From Halichondria panicea (Eukaryota; Porifera; Demospongiae; Suberitida; Halichondriidae): a DNA stretch of 64,000 bases. The stretch is taken from assembly GCF_963675165.1 (NCBI RefSeq), contig NC_087377.1, forward strand, positions 6,155,122-6,219,121. The letters are read 5' to 3'. The notes beneath the pieces were generated by a model, which was not told the origin of the DNA, did not search any database, and worked only from the letters and a program-made list of their open reading frames with translations. Position 1 is the stretch's first letter; each line of letters begins with the position of its first letter. Shown here piece by piece: positions 22,853 through 33,499 of this stretch. The position numbers were made by a program, and so were the translations under genes.

Positions 22853-23390
22853 ATGGTGTCTACTTTGCTGAACAGAACAGAACAGAACAGTTACTTCTCA
22901 TTGTCTGAAAAGAAATATACTGGTCGAGGTTTGTCTGCATACGGTCTCAGAAAGAATTTTCTAGCACCATCACAAACGAAAGCGACAACCTTTAAATCAG
23001 CAGCTTCACGAGACGGAATAATTGATCAACTGAGAGGTTGTGTGTATAGCTTTAATGAAAATGTGTTTGGCAAGTGGTATAGTCGAGGGGAACCTGATGT
23101 TTCCTAAGCTTCTTGTTTACAAGCTTCCTGCCAATGTCTATATCGTACACAAGGTTTTTTTTCTTTAATACGCATCTCATCCCCATCCCTTCTCGTACAG
23201 TTTGAGCGAATCTACTTTGATTTCTCTGTTGATGAGTTGCTCAGTGACTTCTTCAGGCAAGAATCCAGTTGAGGTTCGACTAGAAGGTAGAGATATAAAC
23301 CCGGATGTTGGGTGCCACAGCATTTGTTTTGAATTTTTAAAGCTCCCAAAACAAAACGAACGCTACAGTTTATGGGAGTTTGTTCTTTAA
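22853..23390 (+). CDS. Hypothetical spliced gene fragment
   Basis: An 84-codon frame opens at ATG 22853 (MVSTLLNRTEQNSYFSLSE). Shortly after its stop another frame reads KLLVYKLPANVYIVHK up to a GT. Following an AG at about 23199, FERIYFDFSVDELLSDFF continues. A third segment, NPVEVRLEGRDINPDVGC, runs to a stop at 23388-23390. The pieces look coding, but the joins need a frame change and one non-canonical (GC) donor. No family recognised. Confidence 0.35.
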
Positions 23391-23704
23391 CAATTATTGA
23401 CAGATCGTCATCATCAGATCGTCATCATCAACCACAACTCCTACAACTCCTTCACTTTTGGTGGAAGCCTCTATTTTATGTACTATAGTCTCTCAAGTTT
23501 GCGCTCTGTTCAAGTAAGTGAATTCGAGCTCGCAGTGAATGGTAACGTTTTCTTGTGTTGATAAATATCCAACGTTGGTGCGACTGCTACTAGTTGTGTG
23601 TTGTGTGTTTTGACAGAACAGACTTTTCCCAACGAGAATACATTGTTCAGAGAGAAACGATACGAGGCACTCGGTACCAACATTTCACATGACTTGACTT
23701 TGTG

Positions 23705-23755
23705 CGTACAGTACAGTACAGTACAGTACATGGTACAGTACAGTTACAGTACATG
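23705..23755. repeat. (ACAGT)n microsatellite
   Basis: Interrupted runs of GTACA/ACAGT units. Confidence 0.85.
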
Positions 23756-23914
23756 CACCAATGCTTTTCCCCGTTGAGATTTACATCAGCGCGTACTGCT
23801 GATGCCTTACCATCTCTGAAACCTTTCTTGTCTTTAGCCCTTTCTTGTCTTTAGCCCTTGCTGCTCAGGGGCACGTCCAGAATCAAAAATTAGCCGTCAC
23901 ATACATCGAAAAGT

Positions 23915-24445
23915 ATAATGTTAAACATAGTAAAATTGCACATAATTGTTTTGTCATAATAATTTAAGTATCCCTAAATGAAAATAAAAATCATGTGACC
24001 ATCATGTGACCAATTAAAATTGTAAAAGTAAATTATAAAAAGAGGATTTGTTCCAGCTTAGTTAAGATCCTATCTTTTCCTGAAATTCTGATGTACATGA
24101 TGAAATCCAGCTGCGCAAAAGCAGATTCATAGGTCTACACAAACAACATGCTAAGATTTACCTGAATTGTCCCTGAGATCTCCTCCTAACTTTCTTGTTT
24201 GGCTGCACTCTGTCATGCGCAGCAGGAAACAAGTTCTCTACTATCTAATAGTCTTAGTAAGGGCTACTAGGTACCCTACAACAAATCACGGTTTTACTCG
24301 ATCAACTAGCTACAGTCAACTTCAACTTCAGTAAGTTAAGTAGTGTCATGTGACCGAAGCTCCACCCCCACTAGTAATTGCAGACGTTTTCCACCCACGC
24401 ACGTGATAAATATTGATGACGCCATGTGTATGAATCTCATTAGAC
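23915..24445 (+). repeat. Dispersed repeat family G, copy 1
   Basis: About 480-530 bp matching 62650-63105 in the same orientation. Shared blocks include GGAAACAAGTTCTCTACTAT, CTCCACCCCCACTAGTAATT and AATTGCAGACGTTTTCCACC. It is non-coding. No terminal repeats identified. Confidence 0.8.
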
Positions 24446-25472
24446 AGCGGTTTTGAGCTATCCCTTCAGTATTACCTACACACACACATGCATTGTACAT
24501 GTACTGTCAGGACATTTGGTATGTTAATCTTTATTCTTTGCAAATCTTTATTCTTTGCAAATAAGACTGTTACTTGTTTGTTTTTACTTATTTGCAAGGT
24601 CAGGAAAACTCCACATAGCAACCAATGTTCTGCACTGACTTACTGTTCTTAAAGATGTTTGCATGTATAAGCAAGACAGTACAGTCAAACAACAACAACA
24701 ATTTACAGAAAGCTTTAGTAACGCTTTAAAAAATTGAACTTCTGCTTACCTTTTATTTTCTTGCCTTGACACTAGCTCTAACGCAGTTGCGGGGTTTGCG
24801 GGGGTGCTTTGATTAGTGCAACTATTCAGTGTTGTGTTCTATTAAACTTAGCTAGCTCGGCTTGCTTGTTCTGACAATTTTCAAAATAATTATTTTTTGC
24901 TGCTGTCCGATAAATTAGAAGATATACGGTAGTAAACCAAACAATTAAACTTACGTGCAGTTACAAACGACCTCAACCATATTGGACATAAAATGTGGGT
25001 TTGGCAGTTTTGCAGAGTCTGTCATGTCCAAGGTCTGCTTGAGACTTAGATCAATCCGTGAGGGGTCAGGGGGGGGGGAATGGAATCAAGGTAACGTGAT
25101 TCATTACAATATAATGTACACTGACTATCTAGCTATCTAGCCAATTGTAAAGATAATAAATACCAATAACAACAGTTCAAACACAACAGTTCAACAACAT
25201 CTCGACTTCAACTTCGTCTAGAAGTCAAAATTGTCTAGACCATTCTCTAGATCAATTAAGTGCAAGTAAGAGTTTCTAGTCATAGATTTTAATTCCAGTT
25301 TTGACTGCTCTCCTGAAGCTAGAGAGTGAGGAAGAAGCATGAAGGTACGCCCACAAGTGATCAAGGGCCATTCTTGAGAGACAATCGTGGGTTACCTAGT
25401 TATACACTGGTGATAACAGATCAGACCTTGTTCATCACTGAGAAGCGCTTTTGATGATTTGATGACATGCAG
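24446..25472. other. Intergenic upstream of the 25.5-27.6 kb gene
   Basis: Probably contains the promoter and 5' exons of the following gene, but I could not place them. An exact 17-bp tandem pair lies at 24526-24559. Confidence 0.35.
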
Positions 25473-27591
25473 GGCTGGCATCATCGTGATCGTGTTTGGT
25501 TCGAAGTTGTTGGCGACTGGACTCTGATTCAGGTAGTTTGTTTTAGCTTGTTTACACTATATGTGTGATTGTTTTATTAGAAAGGGCACGTCATCAGACA
25601 GTCTAGCTCTCGCGTGTTTGGAGGACACTTCCTCGTCAGTAATTATTCCTCGTCAGTAATTATTTGGCCGCACCATCACTATACTGATTAATTGACACTT
25701 ATAGGATGGTACACTCTTTCACTTCCCAGTACTCTCTATGTTCGCTGGACTGGGCACAGTTGGTCATGCTTACATTACAAAGACATGTACTTCACTACGT
25801 ATACAATAACAACAGCTACCTAGAGATTGTGGCCGCGGACTCCATGCAGTCGGCTAGTCAAGGCAAGGCTCTGGCTCTGCCACACTACAGAGAAGTACGT
25901 TGTTGAATAATTTGTATTTGATTATTCTATTATCATACGACTGTGCCTTGCCATTCAGGAAGGTATGTTAGTTAGTGTTTAGTACATATACATCTACTAT
26001 AAGTGTTGCACTCATAAGATCCTTGGCATCTCCACCATCTCTCGGACAGAGCACTCAGTAGCTCAGACCAGAGGTTGTTGTCATTGCTATAGTCTCAGGT
26101 TACTGAGGTTGGGCATGACATGCAAGCTCAGGTTGCTAAGTACGTGACACACACACTCATCAACTCCTATGACACACTCCTATGACACATGGCACGGTAT
26201 GCTGCATATTATTGGATACATGTAAACTTATGCATCACTATCAGGTACTAAGAACGTAGCCCGGGAGGGTCGGAACATAACATGGTTCCCTGAACTCTCT
26301 GATAAACGTAAGTGAAGTTACTGATAAATGTCTGTTGGCGCAGTATCAAGATACGAACTGTGGTGAGCTAAAGTTCTACATCCCCAACCGTCATCGCCCA
26401 TTACTGTATATAATGACTCCAAACTGCTCGTACAGGGTGATCATTCTAACCTCGTCTCCCTGTCGTATGGCTCACTATATACCCAGCCGTGCTCAGATTA
26501 CCAACAAGAAGGCAGAAGAGTGCACTACGTCTTCAAGAATGCGGATGCTTTCTGTCGGGTAATGCCAAAATACTTGCTGTCATGTAGTGTCGGGACACGT
26601 TCTGGATAGAGTACCAGTACTTGTCTAAACGTAAGACAAGACTTTTCTCATGAGAATGCAACTGGCCGTACTTGACTGGGTAAGATGATTACAAAATTTA
26701 TTTTAGTATTAATTTGTGTGTTGTCATTAGAACGAGAATGTGAATCGTGCCCACACCAAAAGTGACAGGCGTACTGACATGAAAGTTCTCGTGAGTAAGT
26801 CTTTTCATTTTGCGGGTATGCTGAGTATGTCGCAAGGAACGGCGTCGATTTGAGGTATGTGTATATTATGTACGTGTGGAAAAGTTTTGTGTGTGTGCTC
26901 ATCTTTTTCAACTTACGTTATTACAACAGTGAGTTTGAGCGCATGTTACCCTACCTGCCTAGTGAGTCAGATTCAGATAGCGACGAGGTATATAATTAAT
27001 TACGTTCCATATTCTCTGCGTCAAATGTCGACAAATAGTCCCCATCGACACTAGGGTATCGCCTTCTTATTTCCTGTGTAATGATAAATTTCCGCAGTAA
27101 CTAAAATTATACTTACTACAATCACATTATGTCCCTTTTGTCATGCCTCCTCCTCAGGTACTCTTCGTCTCCCCACAGACCCACGTCCTGGAGCAACCTC
27201 TTTTCATCATTTTCGGTCCACAAGCAATCACACACGGCCCACAGAGGCAGTGTGGACAGCAGTCCCTGTAAGACAGCTGAGTTCTTATCATTTTCAAACT
27301 AGGCGCCTTTTTGTTAGCAATGATTTTACTGCTAATTTTACTGCTACTTTCCTTTTATACCGCAGCGGGGGCTGCATGATCGCGATTGCTTGCAACAAAC
27401 GCGTACTGTTTTATAAACGCGACCACTTCACCAGGCAGTGGGCTCACATCAATAGTTTGGTAAACAATGTGATGCACTTGGGAAGGAAAGGAAACCCAGG
27501 TCCTCCATTGATAACCCCCGCCAGATGGCTGACTACCACAGAAGTAGTCGTGAGAGCAGAGCAGCGACGTCTCCTTCATCTCCAAACATAA
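25473..27591 (+). CDS. Spliced gene of an uncharacterised transposase-like family (DTWH motif)
   Basis: I read eleven GT-AG exons: 25473-25532, 25581-25638, 25705-25894, 26099-26196, 26245-26307, 26344-26558, 26588-26679, 26731-26854, 26930-26987, 27158-27267 and 27366-27591 (TAA). Several joins are in phase. 26196 to 26245 makes SYDTWHGTKNVAREGRNITW once a 13-bp duplication (26164-26189) is counted once. 26558 to 26588 makes ADAFCRCRDTFW, 26679 to 26731 makes LAVLDWNENVNRAH, and 27267 to 27366 is phase 2. Late parts include RMQLAVLDW, an acidic SESDSDSDE stretch and a basic C-terminus. The D-x-WH and CRDTFW blocks recall multicopy DDE-transposase-like proteins of cnidarians and sponges, from memory and not verified. 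Frame breaks remain in exons 25705-25894, 26344-26558 and 26588-26679. The 5' end is unknown. Confidence 0.6.
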
Positions 27592-29218
27592 CAATCGAAA
27601 ATACTGGCCCCCCACCCTTCTTCCCCATGGATTTGATTACCGCTTTTTAGGATCAAAAGTAAACTGCGCAACAGAATCACCCTATATTGAAACAAGCGGT
27701 GTGCACGTAGAACGCTCTCTAGCGACAAACCAGATTCGGCATGAGAGCTGATACGCTAAACAACGCTACAAATACCTCTCCCCTGTACTGTCTCCCCTGT
27801 ACTGTCTCCTTTTCAGGCTAGTCATTCTCGTCGTCCAAGAGCTGAAATCAATGGGAGTACATGCTTAGCAACAAAGAACAGGACACCCCGCCTGTAGCAC
27901 ATGAGCGTCTTACCAGAGAAGGTTCAACAGGGTCAAAAGGTCAATAATGTCAGCCCCCTCCACCCTTTAAGGACCCTCAAGAAAAAAGGACCCTCAAGAA
28001 AACTACCATGACAAAAATTGTGGAAAGCACAAAATGTGTGGGAGCATTATGCCAGCCTAATAGGGGCAAAAAATAAAATATTAGCAATTTTACCAAGGAA
28101 GTATTTACGCCACTAGTATAGTAGTGGCTTACTGAGTATGGAAGGTGATTTTCTTTCACCAATGAAAAAATAAAAAAAACATTATATAGAAGCGTCAGTG
28201 ATGTTGCAGTATAATTCTCGTTGATGATTTTGAGTAATAATTAAAGACTTTGGGTAATAATTAAATAATTAAAGTAAGAATTAAATACTAATAGACAATT
28301 GCACGACTAGGCATCAAGGCACATGCACAAAACATACACAGTGCACAGATAATCAGGTAATAAAGATAATCAGGTAATAAAGGTGTTGTTGACTACTCAG
28401 TTGTAAATGGGTTGGATAACAACTGGTGTTCAGACTACCTGCACCATTTGGATATCTGGTTTTGTATTGTTTGTACTACCTCGTGTACATTACATGCATG
28501 TAATTAGACTGCAAAACATAGTTTGTTTGCATGTTAATCCTTCTCTTCACGAGTGCCATGTACCCCCCCTCCCCCCCTGCATGCCAGTCAACTTGATCGC
28601 GAAATCTGCTTTGATGTTGGAGTGCTCACCACTCTTCAATACGACATGGACACTAAAGAATTCACTTCGCTGACTTGGCTGACTTGATGTCGACGTCTGC
28701 ATGCATGCAAGCGCATGTATTAATTAGCTCAGTGCAGCATAAATGCAGATACTTCTGTATACATACACATACATACACACACCACTTACCGTCGCGGTAC
28801 TGGATCTACTTGAAGTGCTCTGCGGCTAATAATCATGTCATTGTCGTCCATCTGCAGGCCGGCCTTTTACATAATGGATGCAGGCATGCTGTATAATAAT
28901 CGCAATCTCACCAGTTCTGTTGAGTTCTGATGGGTATCTATAATATAGTAGATTGAGATCGAGATGACGAAATCTCCATGATTCTATTAAATCTAGCCTA
29001 TAATAGCACATAACTCACCTCCAACAACTTGATTGATCAACACTTACAGCTCTGGATTCTAGATCATGTAGAGAACCAGCATGCAAACATGTGGAGCATA
29101 GTTTGTGGTCACCAAAAGGAGGTGGTTAATATGTATCCACAACAATAACCAAGGGCGTGGTTAATATGTATCCACAATAACCAAGTGCATGCGCATGGCG
29201 TGGAAACCATGCCAACAT
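27592..29218. other. Intergenic
   Basis: Exact 17-bp tandem pairs lie at 27971-28004 and 28347-28380. Two copies of a roughly 45-bp unit (GTGGTTAATATGTATCCACA) lie at about 29120-29190, just before the minisatellite. No supported gene. Confidence 0.4.
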
Positions 29219-30006
29219 GACAGGACAGTGTACCATGACAGGACCCATGGAACGTGGCATGGAACATTAACAATAGGAGCCATGGAACAGTGGGACAGTA
29301 GGAATCTTGGAACAACCATGGAACAGTAGGAACAAACAGTAGGAACCGAACAGTGGACCGGTGGGATTTATGGAACAGTAGGAACCATGGAACAGGAAGC
29401 TTGGAACGGTGGAAACAGGTAGGAACCATAAACAGTGGGAACAGTGGGTACCGAAGAACGGCATAGGAACCAAGGAACAGTAGGAACAGTAGGAACCATG
29501 AAACTGGAACGGATGGAACAATGGAACTGAGGGAACCAGTTGTAAAGTAGGAACCTTGGAACGGTAGATGTAGTAACGTAGGACCTTAGGACCTTGGAAC
29601 GTAAACAGTGAGAACCATGGAACCATGGAACAGTAGGAACGATGGAACAGTTTAGGAACGATGGAACCATAGAACAGTAGGAACCATGGAACAGTAGGAA
29701 CTATGGAACAGTAGGACCATGGAACAGTAGGAACCATGGAACAGTAGGACCTTGGAACCATGGTTCCATGGAACAGTAACATGGAACAGTAGGATGGAAC
29801 AGTAGGAACCATGAAACAGTAGGAACTAGTGGAACCTGGGAACAGTAGGACCATGGAACAGTAGGAACCATGGAACAGTAGGACCTTGGAACCATGGTTC
29901 CATGGAACAGTAGGAACCATGGACAGTAGGAACAGTAGGAACAGTGGAACCTTGGAATCATGGAACAGTAGGAACAGTAGGAACCGTAGGAACAGCAGGA
30001 ACCATG
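29219..30006. repeat. Minisatellite, left block (GGAACAGTA / GGAACCAT units)
   Basis: Nearly 800 bp of alternating 9-mer GGAACAGTA and 8-mer GGAACCAT, often combined as a 17-bp higher unit, with variants. It interrupts itself with the palindrome GGAACCATGGTTCC. The long open frames on the minus strand (repeating VPTVPWF and similar) follow from the periodicity and are not taken as genes. Confidence 0.9.
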
Positions 30007-30527
30007 AGAAGTCCAAGGTACTTGCTTAGCTAGCTGCTGGAACTATTGTACAGAATCTTTAGCAACAAATGCGGTGGACTTGCACAAGGTAAGACTAGTT
30101 CTTTAGGCCCTCAAAAGATAGAGTAGGTTGTCATGATTATATTTCCAGCGGGGGAAGTCAATATGTGCAAAACTGCCTTACCACTCTAGAGGTAGGCTAT
30201 GCTCAAGAATACAGTAACTCCTACTCTTCCCCCGCCGGATATTAGTACCTAGCAATGATAAGTTCATCTAGCCTTGTTTTTGAAGCTTGATCTTAGCATC
30301 TTCATGGCCGCATTTGTAGTTCTTCATATTAAAAGTGGCATGACGTCATCACCATTTTTGGGGCTAATTAGCATAATTGAAGTAAGTTAATTAGTTTTTT
30401 GGAAAAAGAAAACATTGAGCTTCATTTTGGATCCAGCATACACTGTATATTGCAAATAATACAGCAGTATGAAAATAGTGTTAAATTTTGGTATTTACAG
30501 CCAGACCCGGGCCTTAACTACGCAGAG
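30007..30527 (+). repeat. MITE family A, copy 2 (5' truncated) inside the minisatellite
   Basis: Matches copy 1 from about position 247 onward and keeps the right terminal repeat (GACCCGGGCCTTAA, then CGCAGAG). The first 146 bp are missing and are replaced directly by minisatellite units. Confidence 0.85.
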
Positions 30528-30893
30528 AGTAGGAACCATGGAACAGTAGGAACCATGGAACCATGGAACAGTAGGAACAGTGGAACATGGAACAGTAGGA
30601 ACCAGGAACCATGGAACAGTGGAACCTTGGAACCTAACCATGGGGAACAGTAGGAACAGTGGAACCTTGGAACCATGGAACAGTAGGACCATGGAACAGT
30701 AGGAACAGTGGAACCATGTAACAGTAGGAACAGTGGAACATTGGAACCAGTGGAACCTTGGAACCATGGAACAGTAGGAACAGTGGAACACATGGAACAG
30801 TAGGACCATGGAACCATGGAACCATGGAACAGTAGCTGGAACAGTAATCATGGAACAGTAGGAACCATGGACAGTAGGAGCAGTGGAACCTTG
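30528..30893. repeat. Minisatellite, right block
   Basis: Same GGAACAGTA / GGAACCAT units as the left block, starting immediately after the right end of the MITE. Also rare GGAACCTT variants. Confidence 0.9.
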
Positions 30894-31229
30894 CACTAGA
30901 ACAAAAGTTATTCCAGGATAATTGGAGGACAGTGGTTGTTGTATGTCCAAGTAAAGGAAATTCAGAAATTTCGGCAACATTTCCTGATACAGGGTGGTAT
31001 AGTATAGGGCGCAATTTCGTGCAGCTGAAAGTTCAGGGAAACATGACATTTCCCAGGATTTCAGTGCTCTCTGATAGATGATCAATAATACACAATTTGA
31101 GTAAGTGGTCTCTGATAGGCGATACAATTCAGGCGATACAATTCAGGGTAGGAAATACGACATTTGCGATCAATAATACACAAATTCAGGGTAAGGACAT
31201 GTAATATAGGTGAAGGTCATGTCAACTTA

Positions 31230-31872
31230 CCTTAAGGTCACTATTATAAACGGGTATTAAATTTAGCGTTTTTAGCGAGAACGACCCAAACCGCTAATAT
31301 AAGTACTCGCATACTTTTATTTAACCAAAGAAATTTTTAAAATTCGTTTAAATGGAAGTAGTCTATTAGCTATCATTATAGGTCTAGTACAACAAATATA
31401 ATACATGTATATGTACGTACAGTATAGTACTAGTTCAGTTTATGAAAAAGGAATTTGTCACGTATTATTCTGATGCTGTTAGTAAGCAACTAGACTCTGA
31501 AATGAATCTTGAAGATGTTGAAGTTGACTTTCGTCTTTCAGTGATTAAACCACTCCATGCCCAATGGTTAGTTAACTTGTATAACTTCTTTTCAACTGAG
31601 AAAGGAAGAAAAGTCATATATAATGGATGGATGAAGGCTGGCATATCAGGACTATTGGATGGAACAACTGTTTTACCACCAGAGGACCCTTTTGAATGCA
31701 TTGTTTGTGACACTAGCTAATTCATTCAATTCAATTGTGTGTGATAATTATTCCTATCGCTAATTAAAAAATTTGGAAACTGAATTATGAAATAGCTAAA
31801 ATTAGTACCTGCAAAATTGGTAGGTCTCCAAACCGCCAAATTTAGTACCCGTTTAAAATAGTGTCCTTAAGG
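31230..31872 (+). mobile_element. Short pogo/Tc1-like element with TIRs and TA target site
   Basis: The ends CCTTAAGG..CACTATT..TAAACGGGTA are inverted repeats of about 38 bp (left 31230-31268, right about 31834-31872), with a few mismatches. TA lies directly outside both ends (31228-31229, 31873-31874). The TA target duplication fits the Tc1/mariner-pogo superfamily, and so does the transposase tail inside. At 643 bp it is an internal-deletion derivative that cannot mobilise itself. Confidence 0.8.
31442..31720 (+). pseudogene. C-terminal tail of a pogo/Tigger-like (DDE-1) transposase
   Basis: An open frame of 92 codons reads FVTYYSDAVSKQLD, then VDFRLSVIKPLHAQWLVNLY, FFSTEKGRKVIYNGWMKAGI and a short end. 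The VIKPLHA..W and GW-x-KAGI blocks match the region after the catalytic domain in DDE-1 family (pogo, Tigger, jerky) transposases. The DNA-binding domain and the catalytic acidic residues are absent. It lies fully inside the TIR-bounded element, so it is the remnant of that element's own gene. The frame is unbroken, in contrast to most coding sequence in the window. Confidence 0.7.
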
Positions 31873-31924
31873 TATTATAATCCCTGTATCAAGCACAAAA
31901 TAAGATACAAAGAATTGAAAAATC

Positions 31925-33291
31925 AGAGATCAATTAATAAATTATACTGTCTGTACAGTAACGAGTTAGGGGATTTGGAGACGGCCGGGATGGGTCGAGT
32001 TAAACTTTCTCCTTGGATTCTCGTTTTAGTTTGCCTCCTTGCCTGAGGTGACTTTTTCAAAAGACAATACTTATCGATTCTATCAAACATTAGATTAACG
32101 CATGTAGACCTCCAGGGCAAACAGTGAACAACCATGGAATCTTCTTCTCCACTTTCTTCCGAAGACATGTATACGTACTTTCAGCCACTACATCTTTTGT
32201 TGTTCCGTATATCTTTTCTTAATTGGAATCCCACCAATATTAAAGTGGGACATTCACACCAATTAGCTAGTGGTGGGGCATCACACCATGGGTTGGAGCA
32301 CCCACCAAGTTTTTTTCAGTGCAGCCTCTCCACCGTCCTTCACATCTCCACTGACAACTCCAGCACTCGATCGTACTCTCTTCACAACTCCAGCCTCCTT
32401 CAGAACACGCTTCTGAAAAAAAAATGATACATTGTCCGGTAAGTGCCGCTGCAAAGTTCCAGCAAATACAAAAAAATAATGTAACTTACCCAAGTTATTC
32501 TTTCGTGACGTCTTCTCCCAATTTTTTCTCTTCCATTTTTCCAGATCTTTTCAAAGAGTCTTCTTCGCGATATGCAGCATCTGTACAACATCACATAAAA
32601 TGTATATCAAGTGCTAACCTCTAATGTCTGCTGCATTGAACGTGTCCTTTGACCTCTTTTATGACCGTCTTCATTACAGTATTGTTCTCATCTGACTTAA
32701 TAGACATTCTAATGTAATGAGGAGTTTGTACATACATACCCTGGAGAAGTACACCAGCCATTGAAATTCTCCTTGTCGTCCACAAGATTCTTGTAAATTT
32801 GCCTTACTTCGTGCTGTGGATGACAATTCTAGCGTTAACATAGACATAACATAACTTACCCGAACTTTCAGAGAAACACTTTTCTTCCTTGTTGGAGTAC
32901 AGTCTGAACTTGAAGGACAAGTAGAAGCCCTGCACCGAACATAATTATATATAATTATGGCACACAACAAGTTTAGTGTTTAATCAGCAGTACACCAGCA
33001 GTACACCCAAAATAATGACCAGACGCTAGTGACTCGGTTGGTTTTTTTAGTGCAATCATCATACCAATGGTCAATGTGCCAATGGTCAATGTGCATAAGA
33101 CTTCGTAGTCGTAGTCACATTTATTTTTGATATTCATTATAACCATGCCTCTTGAATTTCCTTCAGTACTTTCTCGTTTTGATCCACTTTTTTAGTGAGG
33201 GATCGTACTTGATTTCTTTGAAGCCTTCTGTTACCGGGGCATCATCTTCAGAACAAGGCTTAGACCGACGCCTTTTACGTTTTCTACGAAC
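31925..33291 (-). CDS. Spliced minus-strand gene with basic N-terminal part and PWRS-type C-terminus
   Basis: Candidate exons, 5' to 3' on the minus strand: 33291 to about 33175, 32929-32860, 32828-32755, 32580-32490, 32412-32306, and about 32180 to 31925. Each internal exon has AG and GT borders. The first part reads RRKRKRRRSKPCSEDDAPVT, a nuclear-localisation-like stretch, then KEIKYDPSLKKW. The exon 32412-32306 reads KRVLKEAGVVKRVRSS and a Gly/Val-rich piece. The last begins MSSEESGEEDSMVVHCLPWR, then FDRIDKYCLLKKSPQARRQT. The acidic start with PWRS and the QARRQTK block recall a repeated protein family of sponge and cnidarian genomes often linked to transposons. That is from memory and unverified. 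The function is unknown. Confidence 0.45.
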
Positions 33292-33499
33292 CTGTGACGC
33301 CCAACATCACCCATTACTAGCGTCAGAATCCAACCTATCAAGAGGCTGCCTTGAAGTCGTGCTGCCCTACTAGGAGAACATAAGAAAGGTAATTAATATA
33401 AGAAAGGTAACTCAGAATCTGTGATAGCTATCGTCTTACCTCAGAAAAGTCAAACTCACTGAGAGTTGCCGCATTGCCTCTCTGCACTGCTCATGCGCA

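Noticed and set aside
29267-31127. Long minus-strand open frames (up to about 249 codons) reading repeats such as VPTVPWF
   Set aside because: They are translations of the GGAACAGTA/GGAACCAT minisatellite, whose 17-bp units happen to lack stops in some frames. No start context or domain.
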